Assembly: GCA_964016875.1 (NCBI GenBank)
Contig: OZ024730.1
Location: forward strand, 32,383,295-32,447,294
Source of the DNA: Fallopia convolvulus
Taxonomy: Eukaryota; Streptophyta; Magnoliopsida; Caryophyllales; Polygonaceae
Length of the DNA stretch: 64,000 nucleotides
Direction: 5' to 3'
Below the pieces are notes generated by a model. The model saw nothing but the letters and a program-made list of their open reading frames with translations, was not told the origin of the DNA and did no database searches. This document shows, one piece after another, positions 52,418-64,000 of the stretch; position 1 is the stretch's first letter, and every line of letters starts with the position of its first letter. A program made the position numbers and the translations under genes.

Positions 52418-54670
52418 CTATGACGACATAAACTCTGGGAAACGACTCAGCATATCCTTCTCGGTTTCCCAAGTTTCCCATGTCGTCTCTTCACCACCGT
52501 TCTTAGACCAAAGCACCTTGACCAAAGGTAGTTCTTTATTGCGAAGCTTCTTCATCTGTCGGTCTAAGATTCGAATTGGTTTCTCTTCGTAGGTTCCATT
52601 TGACTGAATCTCCACATCATCATAGTTGAGTACATGAGATTCATCGGGCATATACTGTCTTAGCAGAGACACATGAAAGACGTTGTGAACGGGGTGCGCT
52701 GATGGTGACAACGCTAGACGATAAGCGAGCTTGCCTACTTTTTCAAGTATCTCGAAAGGCCCAACATAACGAGGATTTAGCTTTCCTCGTTTTCCAAAAC
52801 GAAACACACCTTTTGAGGGAGATACTCGAACAAAAACCTTATCACCTACAGTGAACTCGACATCTCTTCGCTTTAAATCAGCATACGACTTTTGTCGACT
52901 TTGAGCAGTCAGCATTCTTTGTCGTATTAAAGCGATATCTGCAGCAGTCCTCTCGACTAACTCTGGCCCGAGAAGAATCTTGTCGGCATTGTCGTCCCAA
53001 CAGATTGGTGAGCGACACTTACGACCGTACAATGCCTCAAAAGGAGCCATCTTAATTGTCGAGTGCCAGCTATTGTTGTACGTGAATTCTATCAGACTCA
53101 AGCTGACGTCCCAACTTATTGTACGATCCAATACACAGGCTCGAAGCATATCTTCGAGGGTTTGAATTGTCCTCTCAGATTGCCCATCAGTTTGTGGATG
53201 GAAGGCAGTACTAAAGTTTAGCTCAGTACCCATAGCCTTATGTAACTCTTTCCAGAATCTCGATGTGAAACGTTCGTCTCGATCAGAAATAATGGTCTTT
53301 GGAGTACCATGCAGACGAACTACTTCATGTATGAAGACTTCTGCTAACTTTTGTACCTCCCAGGTCATTTTAATTGCTATGAAATGAGCACTCTTGGTGA
53401 GTCTATCCACCACGACCCAGATAGCGTCTTTCTGTCCCTTAGTCTTCGGTAGACATGTGACAAAATCCATTGCAATATCTTCCCACTTCCATTCTGGAAC
53501 AGGCAAAGACTGTAACTTTCCACCGAGTCTTCTATGCACAATTTTGACCTTCTGACAGACTAAGCATCTTGAGATGAATTCTGCTACATCTTGTTTCATG
53601 TTCGGCCACCAAAAGTTTCGGCGCAAGTCCTTATACATCTTACTTGCTCCAGGGTGGACCGAATATGCAGATGAATGTGCTTCTTTTAGGATGACCTTTC
53701 GAAGCTCATCTACAGTAGGCACGCAAATGCGGTTTTGGAACCAAAGTGACCCGTCATCGTGAATGATGAATCCAGGTGCCTTTCCTTCCTGCACTTCTCC
53801 ATTGATCTTGATCAACATCAAATCCTCCGACTGTTTCTCCTTGATCTGGTCAAACAAAGTAGGATGAACTTCTAGAGTGTTCATACAACCTTGTTGTCTT
53901 CCAAACCAAACTTCTAAACCTTCTTGAATCATTTCCAACTGTAACTCTGGTTGAACTGTCAACATAGCTATCAAACTCTCTTGAGTTGACTTGCGGCTCA
54001 AAGCGTCGACTACAACGTTAGCTTTACCAGGGTGATAAAGTAACTCAATGTTGTAGTCCTTGATTAGTTCCAACCATCTTCTCTGCCTCATATTTAATTC
54101 TTTCTGAGTGAACACATACTTTAAGCTTTTGTGATCGGTGAAGATCTGACATTTGACGCCATACAGGTAATGTCGCCAAATCTTCAACGCGAAAACCACA
54201 ACCGCTAATTCTAAGTCATGTGTCGGGTAGTTCACCTCGTAGGTTTTGAGTTGGCGAGATGCATATGCGATGACTTTGCCATGCTGCATCAACACACATC
54301 CGAGACCTTGTTTCGAGGCATCACTGTATACCACATATCCTTCATTTCCATTCGGCAGAGTCAAAACTGGAGCGCTGGTCAAACGCTTCTTAAGCTCTTG
54401 AAAGCTTTCTTCACACTTCTCGTCCCACACGAACTTCTTGTGGACTTTACGAAGCAACTTGGTCATTGGTAGAGCGATCTTCGAAAATCCCTCTACGAAC
54501 CTTCTATAGTATCCGGCAAGTCCGAGAAAACTTCTAACCTCCTTCACATTTCGAGGTTGTTTCCAATCTGTGACTGCCTCAATTTTCTGTGGGTCTACCA
54601 TGACACCATCTTGGTTAATTACATGACCTAGAAAGGCCACTTCCTTTAACCACAGTTCACACTTGACCAC
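52418..54670 (-). pseudogene. Tekay-3 pol C-terminal part: RT end, RNase H, integrase, chromodomain
   Basis: A 750-residue frame. It shows the RT connection (SFLGLAGYYRRFVEGF), RNase H (VVYSDASKQGLGCVL), the integrase zinc-binding motif (HSSAYSVHPG...CLVCQ), the catalytic core (VVVDRLTKSAHF, ISDRDERFTSRFW, HPQTDGQSERTIQ), the GPF/Y-type segment (YVGPFEILEKVG), and a C-terminal chromodomain (PIRILDRQMKKLRNKELPL, then VLWSKNGGEE). The chromodomain assigns it to the chromoviruses and probably targets insertion to marked chromatin. It is separated from upstream pol by a frameshift near 54665. Confidence 0.95.
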
Positions 54671-54996
54671 TTAGCATACAACTGATTTTGTCTTAAGATC
54701 CTCAAAACGATTATGAGATGCTCCTCATGTTCGACATTTGTCTTAGAGTAGATTAGAATGTCGTCGATGAACACTACCACGAACTTGTCAAGAAACTCAT
54801 GGAAACAACGGTGCATCAAGTCCATGAACACAGCAGGTGCATTTGTCAGCCCGAAAGGCATGACTACAAACTCATAATGACCACAACGAGTACGGAAAGC
54901 TGTCTTGGGAATATCCTCATCACGAATCCGAAGTTTATGATACCCGGATCGTAAATCAATCTTGGAGAATATTTTTTCACCACGCAACTGATCCAA
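54646..54996 (-). pseudogene. Tekay-3 RT palm segment
   Basis: A 116-residue frame with KIDLRSGYHKLRI, MPFGLTNAPAVF and the catalytic FIDDIL (near 54754-54771). It is bounded by single-base frame changes near 55030 and 54665, so RT is not expressible as one frame. Confidence 0.9.
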
Positions 54997-55004
54997 TAAA
55001 TCAG

Positions 55005-56123
55005 CTATCCTTGGCAGAGGATACTTATTCTGATGGTAACTTTATTCAATTCTCTGTAGTCGATACAAAGGCGAAAAGTTCCATCCTTCTTCTTTACGAA
55101 CAACACAGGAGCTCCCCAAGGCGAAGCGCTTGGTCTGATGAAACCCTTATCCAACAGCTCTTCTAACCGTTCCTTTAGTTCCTTCATCTCAATGGGAGCC
55201 ATTCTGTATGGTGCCTTGGAAATTTGTGCGGTTCCTGGTTCTAGCACAATTGTGAACTCTACATCACGTTTTGGTGGCAAACCCGAAAGCTCTTCTGGAA
55301 AGACATCGGGAAACTCCCTAGCTATGGGAATCTCTTGAATATCAACCACCTTCTTCTTGGTTGACTCTAGATAACAAATATATCCAGTGCAACCCTGTCG
55401 AAGTAGCTTTCCAGCTTTCATGGCGTTGATCAATTTCCCATTCTCTCCTTCTCGTCTTCCTTTGAACTTACAAATGACTTCTCCCCCGGAGGTAATGGTC
55501 ACTATTCTCGACTTGAAGTTTATTATAGCTCCATGTTGCAGCAACCAATCCATCCCGATGATTATATCATAAGGCACCATCGGAATGCATATCAAGTTGG
55601 AACAAAAATCCCGACCTTGAATGCTTATTGGAAAGTTGCTAAGCTGTTTCGTTCCTACTATTTTCTCTCCATTTGGAAGGTTTACAACAAACGGTTCAGA
55701 AGTATCGTTACAGTCTAAGCCCAACATCTCCACACAACTTTCAGAAATGAAGGAGTGTGTGGCACCAGAATCAAATAACAGGAAAGCAGGAGTTGAGTGG
55801 ACATAGAGTGTACCTTGACACACAGGAGCATTAGGCTCATCACTTCGACGCATCTCGTAAAGGCGCTGAGATTGCCCTTGAGACACTACCTGTCCTTTTC
55901 CCTTGCTTTGGGTCGTTGACTGCACAGAGTTTGACATGACAGGTCTTGTCGGGAACTTATTGCTTTGAGCAACCGAGGCGGACTTGGATTGTCCTAGGCC
56001 CTTCTTGATCTGTGAGCAATAGTTACGCATGTGTCCTTCCTTCCCACAGGTGAAGCACAGTTTCCTAGGCTCGGGGCATCTTCGGTTGATGTGACCCTCT
56101 TTACCACAGTTGTAGCAGGTCAC
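55005..56123 (-). pseudogene. Tekay-3 zinc knuckles, protease and RT N-terminus
   Basis: Two knuckles (CYNCGKEGHINRRC and CFTCGKEGHMRNYC), a linker, protease LLFDSGATHSFIS, then RT start motifs (PPKRDVEFTIVLEPGT, PYRMAPIEMKELK, LCIDYRELNKV), ending at a frameshift near 55030. It overlaps the end of the gag frame, showing another frame change near 56150. Confidence 0.93.
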
Positions 56124-57054
56124 CGTACCTCGACGTTGGCTCGTGACTTGGGAAGAGTTGGACTGCGTCGACCCGACCTTTGTTTTTCTTGGACCATTCA
56201 GTTACTTGAGGCGAACCTGGCCTCTTGAATCCACCCTGACCACCATGATGAGACTTTCCTTTTCCATGGGTCTTGCGGTCCGATTCAGCCAGAGAGTTCT
56301 CCATCTTGTATGCAAAATCCACATATTGCTCGAGCGTTTGAAATTCACGTTGTTCCATCCATGGCTTCAGAGTAGGACTCATCCACCTATGGAAACAACG
56401 GATCTTTTGAGCCTCAGTCAAGACTTCAGGACTTCCGTATTGCAGTAAACCATTGAACTTTGTCGCCTTTTCCAGGACACTTAACCCATTGACCTTCGGG
56501 TACAAAAGTTCGTCTTCCTTCTCGTCTCTCATAGCCGGAGAGAAGTAACGTGATAACATTTTCTCTTTAAACATATCCCAGTTCAGATTAGGATGATCAG
56601 CCAAGTTGGAATTCTCCCACCACTCACTTGCTCCCCCTTTCAGCTGTAGGGAAGCAATCTGCACCTTTTCAGCTGGAGTACAAACTATGTTTCGGAATAG
56701 CTTCTCCACGTGGGAGAACCAATAGGCTGCTTTGAGAGGTTCCCCGGTGCCGTCATATGAATCTGACCTCATAGCGGTGAAAGTTTTCATCGCCCTTGTG
56801 AAGCTTAGACCATTGTCGGGAATAGCCTGATTGACTTCTCCAGCGGCGGCCACATTTGCAGGAGGTGGTGGTTGCGCTCCTTCATGCTGGGTGGTCCTAA
56901 TCAGTTCCCTTAGAGCTGAAATAGTGGCAGCGTCAAAGTGGATGACATTATTGCCTCCCCTTGGATTCCTAGCTTCACTGGTTTCAGCTTCGTTGTCTTC
57001 AGGCAAAACATCTCTGATAGTTCCTCGGGTGTTCACCATCTTGATTTTACACAA
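56101..57054 (-). pseudogene. Tekay-3 gag (capsid)
   Basis: A 317-residue frame starting MCKIKMVNTRG; the likely Met is MVNTRG at about 57039. The capsid core shows DSYDGTGEPLKAAYWFSHVEKLF, QIASLQLKGGASEWW, NWDMFKEKMLSRYFSPA and VNGLSVLEKATKF. Frame is lost just before the first zinc knuckle. Confidence 0.92.
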
Positions 57055-57378
57055 ATGTCATTCAAGAGGAAAAAAAAATTAACATTTGTATACGAGTAAT
57101 GGACACACGTTTGAAACAGAATTCATCTTATATTGAAATATTGTAAGGTTGGTGCCATACTACATTGTATTAGGAAAAGATAGTTGCAACCCTATTCTTG
57201 AAATCAAGACAACTTTACCACCGACCCCAACCATCCTTATAATAGTGAATGGTGGAGTTTACTAAAGGAGTTAGCGGTAAAAATAAAACAAAAGCGATAA
57301 TCGCGAAGCCTATTCAGTAGAAGTCAACCATTTTGTCTAGTACAAAATTAGTGGTTGGCATAAACTTCGAGAGTAGCG

Positions 57379-57927
57379 TCAGGACACATGTCCAAGGACT
57401 TTATTATAACTGAGTAGACCTTGGGAGCTCTTCAGAGCTCCCAAGGTGTCTATTTCCAACATCCCTCCTGTATATCCTAACAACAGATCAGCCTGTATTG
57501 TTTGGATGCGAAGGTTGCCTAACACGATATCATCTTCATTGCTACGATACCCTCGGCGATGGACCTGTCGCTCCAATCGCCTTGCCATGTTCTGCCATAA
57601 AACTCTTTGCTCCTGGAGTAGTTGAGTCCTTATGTGAAGAAAAAGGAACGGGGATGGTCCAAAAGTTACTATTGCGTCATATGGATTATATTCCGAAGAA
57701 TGGCAGCCTTCGTCTCCCCATGATTCTGTGTTAGAACTCCTCGAATCCGACATATTGCTTGGCCTATTAGATCCTTGATTCGCGGAGCTATCCGAATGGT
57801 ACAAAGGAATTTGGTTGGATGCCGATCCAGCCTGTTGTGGATTAGTAGAGGAGTAAGCATCTTCGATAGCTTTCCTTGCGCTTTCCGCTTCTTGTTGATC
57901 ACGGGCGCTACTTCCAGCATCCGACAT
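57379..57927 (-). CDS. extra ORF upstream of Tekay-3 gag, unknown
   Basis: A 182-codon ORF between the primer site and gag. The N-terminal half is low-complexity, rich in Ser, Asn, Gln and Ala (MSDAGSSARDQQEAESARKA). The C-terminal half has a possible helix (HIRTQLLQEQRVLWQNMARR) and no recognised domain. It is intact, although the pol frames are broken. It may be an accessory leader ORF or a chance frame. Confidence 0.45.
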   Translation of the reverse strand: MSDAGSSARDQQEAESARKAIEDAYSSTNPQQAGSASNQIPLYHSDSSANQGSNRPSNMSDSRSSNTESWGDEGCHSSEYNPYDAIVTFGPSPFLFLHIRTQLLQEQRVLWQNMARRLERQVHRRGYRSNEDDIVLGNLRIQTIQADLLLGYTGGMLEIDTLGALKSSQGLLSYNKVLGHVS

Positions 57928-58140
57928 TTTCTGAAGACTAAGCCAATATTAGAATTTCTGTAATCTAATACTTGAGGTGAAGATTTTGGAAGGAAGTTCT
58001 AAAATCAAATCATGGTTCTTAAATGCATAAGTCTAGACATTTCCCTAAGGTTAAAGTCCTAGACACTTCTAAGAAATTTTTTACGAGTGATTCTCAATTA
58101 AATAGAATCAAAAGGTGTTTTCAGTGAAAAACAAAACTTT

Positions 58141-58154
58141 CGGCTCTGATACCA
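58141..58154 (-). other. Tekay-3 primer-binding site, tRNA-Met
   Basis: The sense strand reads TGGTATCAGAGCCG, four bases from the end of the 5' LTR. Confidence 0.9.
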
Positions 58155-58158
58155 TAAT

Positions 58159-61100
58159 TGTAACACCCCTATTTTTAAACCAAGGGTGTTACCGTCAGTG
58201 ATGTCAGACTTTACCATCCGAAGTCACCCGAGGCTAGGTAACACAACACATTTCAAGTAAAACCATAATGCAGGAATTATATTACAAATATTAAACTTGT
58301 TCATTACATACTGACTGAAGGTAAACAAATACCGTTATTACATCTTCATTGTTCATTTAGGGAAATACATCAAAAGTGAACAACAGCGGAATATTAAGAC
58401 GACCAGTTATAGACCATGGTTCGTACATAAGCATGTGGGACCCAAAATACTTTAAAACATTTAAAACAAACTTCCTTCCTTCCTTCCTTCAAGGTCTTCA
58501 AGGCTCCGTCTTCTAACCTATTGGGGTCTGACCTTCACTACCTGATATTTCCATAAAAGACAAGAAATACCAGTCGGACGAACCGGGAAAGAAAGAAAGC
58601 GGGTTAGTCTATCTAGAGACTAGTAAGTGGAAGAATAGGGCTTGGTTCTCATGGGAAAGTCTAAACATGTGGCATCGAATATCCGAGAAACAATCCGGTT
58701 GATGATCCAACAGTTAGCGTCCCGAAAGAAGAGAAAAGATAACAGAGTACAAGATTGAGATAGGACACCACAGCTATGTGGTTCCATTGGAATTACGAGA
58801 TTTGTTGGGAACTGTATTATCACACATTTTATAGTTTAAAAGCCTCCGTCGACTATCCGGACCTCGACTAACCTCACCATACTCGGAAATGCCAATGGGG
58901 AGGTGGCCTCTAGGGCTTTCTACACCTAGCCCATTTCGCCATTTTATAGGCGTTTGAAACAAGTCGAGCATGAATTCAGATTAGAAGACAATCTTTTCAA
59001 TCCGGGAGCAAGAACGGTCTTCCAATTTGTACTAAACGTCCTGGTTCATTAATTATAGTGCGTTGGACACTCTATCTTTTCTTAAGTCATAAAACTTGCA
59101 ATTTAATTAACGACTTTTAAGTTGGCTCGCAATTTAGCCGGGGATGCCAAGGACAATATTTCGGACCATGCATATTGGTGCACTTAGCTAGAGTGCGGGC
59201 ACCTCTCTTATCGATAGAGCAGGCAGAGTCATGACCCGAGGTTAGGAGTCGATAATAGATATACCACCTAACGAGTTATAGAGAGATATACGAGTCAAAA
59301 CCCGAAATCCCTATTCTACAATTATCCACAACAAAGAGATCTCAATGGAAAATCTCCAATCACATAAGAGCACAATCAACGGCCCTAAACAGTACTAGCA
59401 GTACGAATAATAAGAAATAACGAACAGTCGTTAAATCTAAGCAATAAATAAACCTACTTTCGGTTCTTTAGCAAACAAGTGTTCCCAACATTTAAGCGAT
59501 ATTAAACGGAAATAGAAATTCACGTTTAATAAAAAGGGTAAGAGAGAACCGTCCACTTACCTTGAAAGCGAACTTAGCAAAAAGATCAAGGCAACAGCTT
59601 CAAAGAGAACTTCTTAAACCTTTCCTGGTAAGAACAATTCTAAAAGCTTAAATAGATGTTTTATGAATAAACTCCATAACTGTTTATTCCCTTTTTAACG
59701 TCTTCTCGAAAAACGAGCAGAGTAACGACTCAAGTTAATGCCATTGTCATATATAATAAATTCTTTATACAACTTTTTAGCAAACTTAATTATGTCTTTG
59801 AGAGTAAACGTCTCCTGATCGTATTACCTCTCTTTTTTATAGATTTTAAATGGTTGTTTTATTCCTTTTTAAACGAACTCCATAAAATCATAACTGACAT
59901 AAAGTTTAAATATGATCTTGAAGGACCAAGATCATAGAAATTAAAATAACGATCACTTCGACCAGGAATGGACTAGGTCGAAGGACGGAAAGATAAAGGC
60001 GGAAATTTAAATAACGATCAACTTCGACCAGGAATGGACTAGGTCGAAGGACAGAAAAATAAAGGCGGGAATTTTAAATAGAGAAATTTAAATATCCACA
60101 ATCCCAAACGGGTAATGGGATTAAATGACTTTAGTTATTATTATATATATAAAGAAATAGTTATATATAAATCCTTTTAATAAAGTCATTCCTTAGGGTT
60201 AGATTTTGATGGTCATACGTCATCTTTTTGGTACTTTCTTATAAATGAAAAGTGTTCATTTATATTATACGAACGTGGTATAAAATTCTCGGAATTTAAT
60301 ATGAACCAACGGAACGTATAAAGGGATCGAAAGTTCATACCAAGAGATCGACGGTATGGAAGATCGGAGCTTCGGTTTCAAGAACGGTTGGATCCTATGG
60401 TGTTGTGGCAACGTCACGATCTAACGGCGTCAACGGCGGGCAGCGTAACGACTCCAAATGGCTCAACTGATACTCCGAAAATAACGACGACGGCGTGAAG
60501 TGGCTACGGGAGTTGAACGAGAGGATGAACGGGCGGGACTGCGTGCGTTCAAGAGGCTGGACAGCGGAACGCCAGCGAGAGGCGGACCTCCAAGTGGTGG
60601 CTAGGTAGTGGTGTTAGCCGAAGGTGGTCGAACGGAACAAGGCGAGACAAGAAGTATATTTGCCGGCGTGAATAAAACTGAACGGAGGGGAAAGAATTGA
60701 ATTTGAACGTGAGAGATGATGGGTAGGCCCACTAGTTCTTTCTCACATGTTCAAAATTGATGAATTTGGGCACTCTGATTGGTTGGCAAGGGAAAGTTAC
60801 AGGAGGAGAAAGAATTGGAAGTGAATTTAGAAAGAGTGATTAGAGATTAGTTAAGAGAGGGTGGTGGGGCCATAATGGCTTTCTCCTCAATTTGGCATTT
60901 TGGTGATTGGCTGGAACAAAAAAAATGAACGGAGGGAGTTATGTATTTAAAGGGAAAATTAGGCGTGGGCTGCAAGGGTATCTACAGTAAGAAGATAACT
61001 CTGATGTCGGTAAGAATTGTTATACGTGTTGGAACGGGACTTGCATTAGGGCGGTAAAATTATATAACTCGGATTAAAATACTCCTTTTATAGAAACGAT

Positions 61101-61429
61101 CCGAAAAATTATGTAGACTAATAAAATCAACACGGATGATTTTAATTTGCTACTTTTAATTTTAGGTGTTACGTTTCAGAGTATATCCGCGACGGGTATA
61201 TAATTAATTAAGCGGATCTCACCCGATCAAAGTACTTTTTTCATGGAAGTGATCCCAAAATTTATGTTGGTTAATAAAACCAACTCCAATAATTTTATTC
61301 TAACCATTCGAACTTTCTAGGGATAATTTCCATTAATATGATCGTAACGCGTAACGAGATATAATAAACGGGTCTGGAAAGAAGCCTGAAAATATTATCA
61401 AAATATCCTGAAAAATCAGGGATATTACA
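58159..61429 (-). repeat. Tekay-3 5' LTR
   Basis: 3271 bp. It differs from the 3' LTR mainly by an extra block at about 58677-59172. Confidence 0.95.
58677..59172 (-). repeat. 494-bp block present only in Tekay-3 5' LTR
   Basis: Flanked by short ATAT identities at both edges. Its sense strand resembles 61490-61690 and 2400-2640 (a CTGAAT...CGGGCTTG / GATGAGGTTGG-type block). It is therefore probably native LTR sequence lost from the 3' LTR rather than an insertion. Confidence 0.7.
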
Positions 61430-61434
61430 AGATA

Positions 61435-62413
61435 ATTGTTAGTGCACATTAAATCAAATTGAATGGGGTTGGATTAGTACAACTTGGAAGACCAACCCGG
61501 CTCTCGGTTCTTTGATGATCGTCTTTCCAATCTGAATGCTTATTCGGGCTTCTCAAGGTGGGTTTGGTACTTAAGCGCCTTCGGGCCACCTCCCCAATAT
61601 GGAGTTCCGAATACGATGAGGTTGGTCAAGGTCCGAATCAGAGTACCAGAGGCTTTCTAAAACATGATGTGTAATAAACCTTCCTAACATAAATGTACTC
61701 TAAGAGGAACTACAATCTTGTAGTTTCCTTCGCTTTCGGATCCAAGTTTATCTCTCTTCGAGATCAACTAAATTCCGTCCTTATAATCTCCACAAAATAA
61801 TTATAACTTTCAAGTACATCTCTTCTATTTATCTCCTTGATGAAATAATGAAATTAACAAATTACCCTTGAGAATTTCGATTCTCTCTTGCTTAGTCTCC
61901 TTAGACTAATTCCGCTATTTCCACATTTTTGCCTGGTATTTCTCGCCCGTTGCAAAAAATGCCAGACTCTAGGAAGTCCCACCAAAGTTTTGAAGACAAA
62001 GGCTAGAAGGTTTGTGAGGAGTTATGCAAGGATTGAAGGTAAGGCAAGACGACATTGAAGGAAGGAATGAATTTTCATAGAGCAAAGCATTCAGAAGATA
62101 GTGCACCAACACTTCCATTTTAAGCCAAGCGAATCATCATCATATGAGTTGTGTTGGGGAAATATACATGTATTTTCAATACAATTTTTCAACCATTTTA
62201 TAATATGGGCTTTATTTTCCGCTGCTACATTTTTTATAAAACAACTACCATTGTAATGAACGAATGTTCTTCCTAATGAATAAAATATTTGCTTTTACTT
62301 CATTGTCCTTTAATTATATTTAATTAAATTATTTAAAGCCTTGAGTGACTTTGGAAGATTAAATCTGAGGTCACTGGCGGTAATACCCATCGTTGTAAAA
62401 TAGGGGTGTTACA
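61435..62413 (+). mobile_element. probable solo chromovirus LTR, right part
   Basis: Continues 47886-49505 after Tekay-3 and ends TAGGGGTGTTACA at 62413. 61490-61690 contains the block shared with R1 and the Tekay-3 5' LTR. Confidence 0.65.
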
Positions 62414-63539
62414 AAAATAGCTTGGAAGTCAGCTCAACTAGCTGAGGTCAGCTCAAGCCACCTCAACTAGTTGAATGTCAGCTTAACCAGTTGGAAGCCA
62501 TCTACATTAGCTCGATGACCTAACTTGGTCCTATCCCTTGTGGGCCATGGTGGGCCAGCACATTGGGCTCGGACTTGGGTTGTTTTGGGCCGATTCTATG
62601 GGCTTAATTTTGGGCCAAGTGGATTGGCTACTTGGGCTTGCATGTGGGCTTGATGATGGGCTTTGCTTGGAGCATTTTGGACCAACTTCTATGGACTTCT
62701 CAGGCTATTTTTTGACATTTTAATGGGTTTTTTGGGCTAAATAGCCGGCCATATAAGGGAGAAGAAAGAGGAAAATTTTGGATAAGAACAAGGGTGGTTA
62801 TGGAGAGAGAAATTCCTAATAACTTCCCTAACTTCTCTCAACAACCTCCTATATTCTCTCAACTTCCCCCAACTCCTCTAACCTCTTTTTAACCTGCCCT
62901 TAACCACCTTTGGACAACCGCCTACTTGTCTATTTAAGGGGCTCGTTGGGCAACTTTTTGATGCATGTTGCAAGACAACAAATCGGTGGAAATTCGGAGT
63001 GGTCTAGAGGGAGTGTGACACGAAAATTATACATTATTGTAGCGGATTCATGGAGCGATTTTCTCAAGTGAAGATCAAGCAAGAATCACTCGACTCGAAC
63101 GAGTTATGTGTATTTGATGGAATTAGATTTGTCATCATTTTCCATTGTTTATTATTGGACCGTTTTATCCTACAACGATATTGTGCATAATCCTTGGCAT
63201 GGAATTGGGGCAATATTCGTTGAAGGAAAACACGAAATAATTGAGTGATTCGTTTTCCATTATCCTTGAAAACTTTATAATTTTTTAAATAGTCGGTGGT
63301 GATTACTCAAATGGTCTACAACCACAAGATTATCCTTTGGGGTCTACTCACGAGACTTTAGGAGTCTACTCAAATGCCTTGTCTATCCTTTGGATCTACA
63401 AGGGCCGACTTTTCTTCAACTTTAACTTTGCAATATGTTATTTATCTTATCCTTAAAATCAACATATAATTCTGTTGCATTCATTTTGAGGTCGATGACT
63501 TAGTTGAGGTTGACGACCTAGACGTACTAACGATCCTAC
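62414..63539. other. repeat-derived, no gene seen
   Basis: 62414-62520 is AGCT/CAACTAG-rich and includes the perfect palindrome TCAACTAGTTGA. 62540-62700 has many TGGGCC/TGGGCT boxes, as in a plant LTR promoter. No domain-bearing ORF. Confidence 0.5.
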
Positions 63540-63830
63540 ATAGAGCCGCGCCTCATAAGGGGCCATCTAAAATTGAGGAGTGCCAACTATTGTTATAACT
63601 AGGAAAATTCCACTAAAGCCAATTGATCTAACCAACGACCTCCCCAATCTAGTACACATGACCTTCAACATATCCTCCAAAGTCTGAATTGTCCTCTTAG
63701 ACTTGTCATCTGACTGCGGATGATAAGAAGACGTGAATTGCAATCTCGTCCCAAGTGTCTCGTGCACTCGCTGCCAAAACATGAAAGTGAAATGTTCATC
63801 ACGATTCGACACAATTATCAGAAAAAGGTA
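63540..63830 (-). pseudogene. Ty3/gypsy integrase fragment
   Basis: The minus strand reads NRDEHFTFMFWQRVHETLG, SSYHPQSDDKSKRTIQTLEDML, then, after a frame change, YNNSWHSSI. These match the second Asp and Glu region of Tekay-type integrase, with substitutions in the core (SDDKSKRT where the family has TDGQSERT). The fragment is isolated and degenerate. Confidence 0.88.
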
Positions 63831-64000
63831 ATAACTTTTGTCATCTCATTCATTTTTCTCATGTAGGATTTCTACAAATTACAATAGTATTTATATGGCT
63901 TGTTAATAAGAAATCTCTACAAAATACCTTTGCCACCTAATTATGATCCTAATTGACATGTCTTAATTTTTCTTATTGGTCTCAAATGCTATGTCAGCAT
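63831..64000. other. no gene seen
   Basis: AT-rich sequence to the window edge. Confidence 0.5.

Larger units (their letters stand above)
49506..61429 (-). mobile_element. Tekay-3: chromovirus (Tekay/Del type)
   Basis: An 11.9-kb minus-strand element flanked by AGATA (49501-49505 and 61430-61434). In sense order it has the 5' LTR (58159-61429), tRNA-Met primer site, a 182-codon extra ORF, gag, protease-RT-RNase H-integrase-chromodomain with several frameshifts, polypurine tract, and 3' LTR (49506-52282). LTRs are about 98% identical apart from a 494-bp indel. Confidence 0.96.

Overview
This is a gene-poor, repeat-dense stretch of a plant nuclear genome. The evidence is the repeat content: Ty3/gypsy elements of the Athila and Tekay/Del chromovirus types, small gag-only elements primed by initiator tRNA-Met, a 5S-RNA-bearing Cassandra-type fragment, a 5'-truncated L1 and a MITE. 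Plant LTR promoter motifs (TATA, telo-box, TGGGCC) are also present. I found no convincing host gene. The composition suggests a eudicot, but I cannot name the species.

Layout. 1-3250: 55-bp tandem repeat, an unrecognised open stretch, a broken chromoviral gag, and an LTR-like repeat (called R1) with an (AAT)n tract. 3251-16624: Athila-1, minus strand, 13.4 kb, flanked by TAAGG, LTRs nearly identical, gag-pol with a single nonsense codon, plus a downstream Athila ORF-1-like gene. 16625-18083: end of R1, a Cassandra-like fragment, and an inverted second R1. 18084-31026: a solo chromoviral LTR (AATGT duplication) split by Athila-2 at 21008-30584 (ATCTC duplication). Athila-2 keeps gag-protease and the downstream ORF but lacks RT, RNase H and integrase. 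31272-35138: gag-only LTR element TRG-1 (GCGTG duplication) inside the inverted R1. 36427-39347: a 2.9-kb LTR element with an unrecognised ORF (TCTTT duplication), lying in an inverted LTR whose partner starts at 41808. 43081-43386: an L1 tail with a 17-bp duplication. 43863-44040: a MITE. 44674-47413: a second gag-only element, TRG-2. 47886-62413: a probable solo LTR split by Tekay-3 (49506-61429, minus, AGATA duplication). 62414-64000: repeats and an integrase fragment.

Most striking observation. Both Athila elements are studded with a 14-bp quasi-palindrome of the form GGTCG-NNNN-CGACC, arranged in arrays with a near-strict 21-bp period (14 bp plus a 7-bp spacer). The arrays occur in LTRs, 3' non-coding DNA, the intron, the gag-protease linker and the downstream ORF. 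Their locations are the same in the two elements, but the core differs in concert: mostly TCAC/GTGA-like in Athila-1 and mostly TTAA in Athila-2. The motif is translated in more than one frame and also occurs in non-coding DNA, so it looks like a DNA- or RNA-level recognition system carried by the element. It resembles in logic the dispersed VANC-binding motifs of VANDAL transposons. Both elements also share splice signals before the downstream ORF and short PPT-like repeats flanking it.
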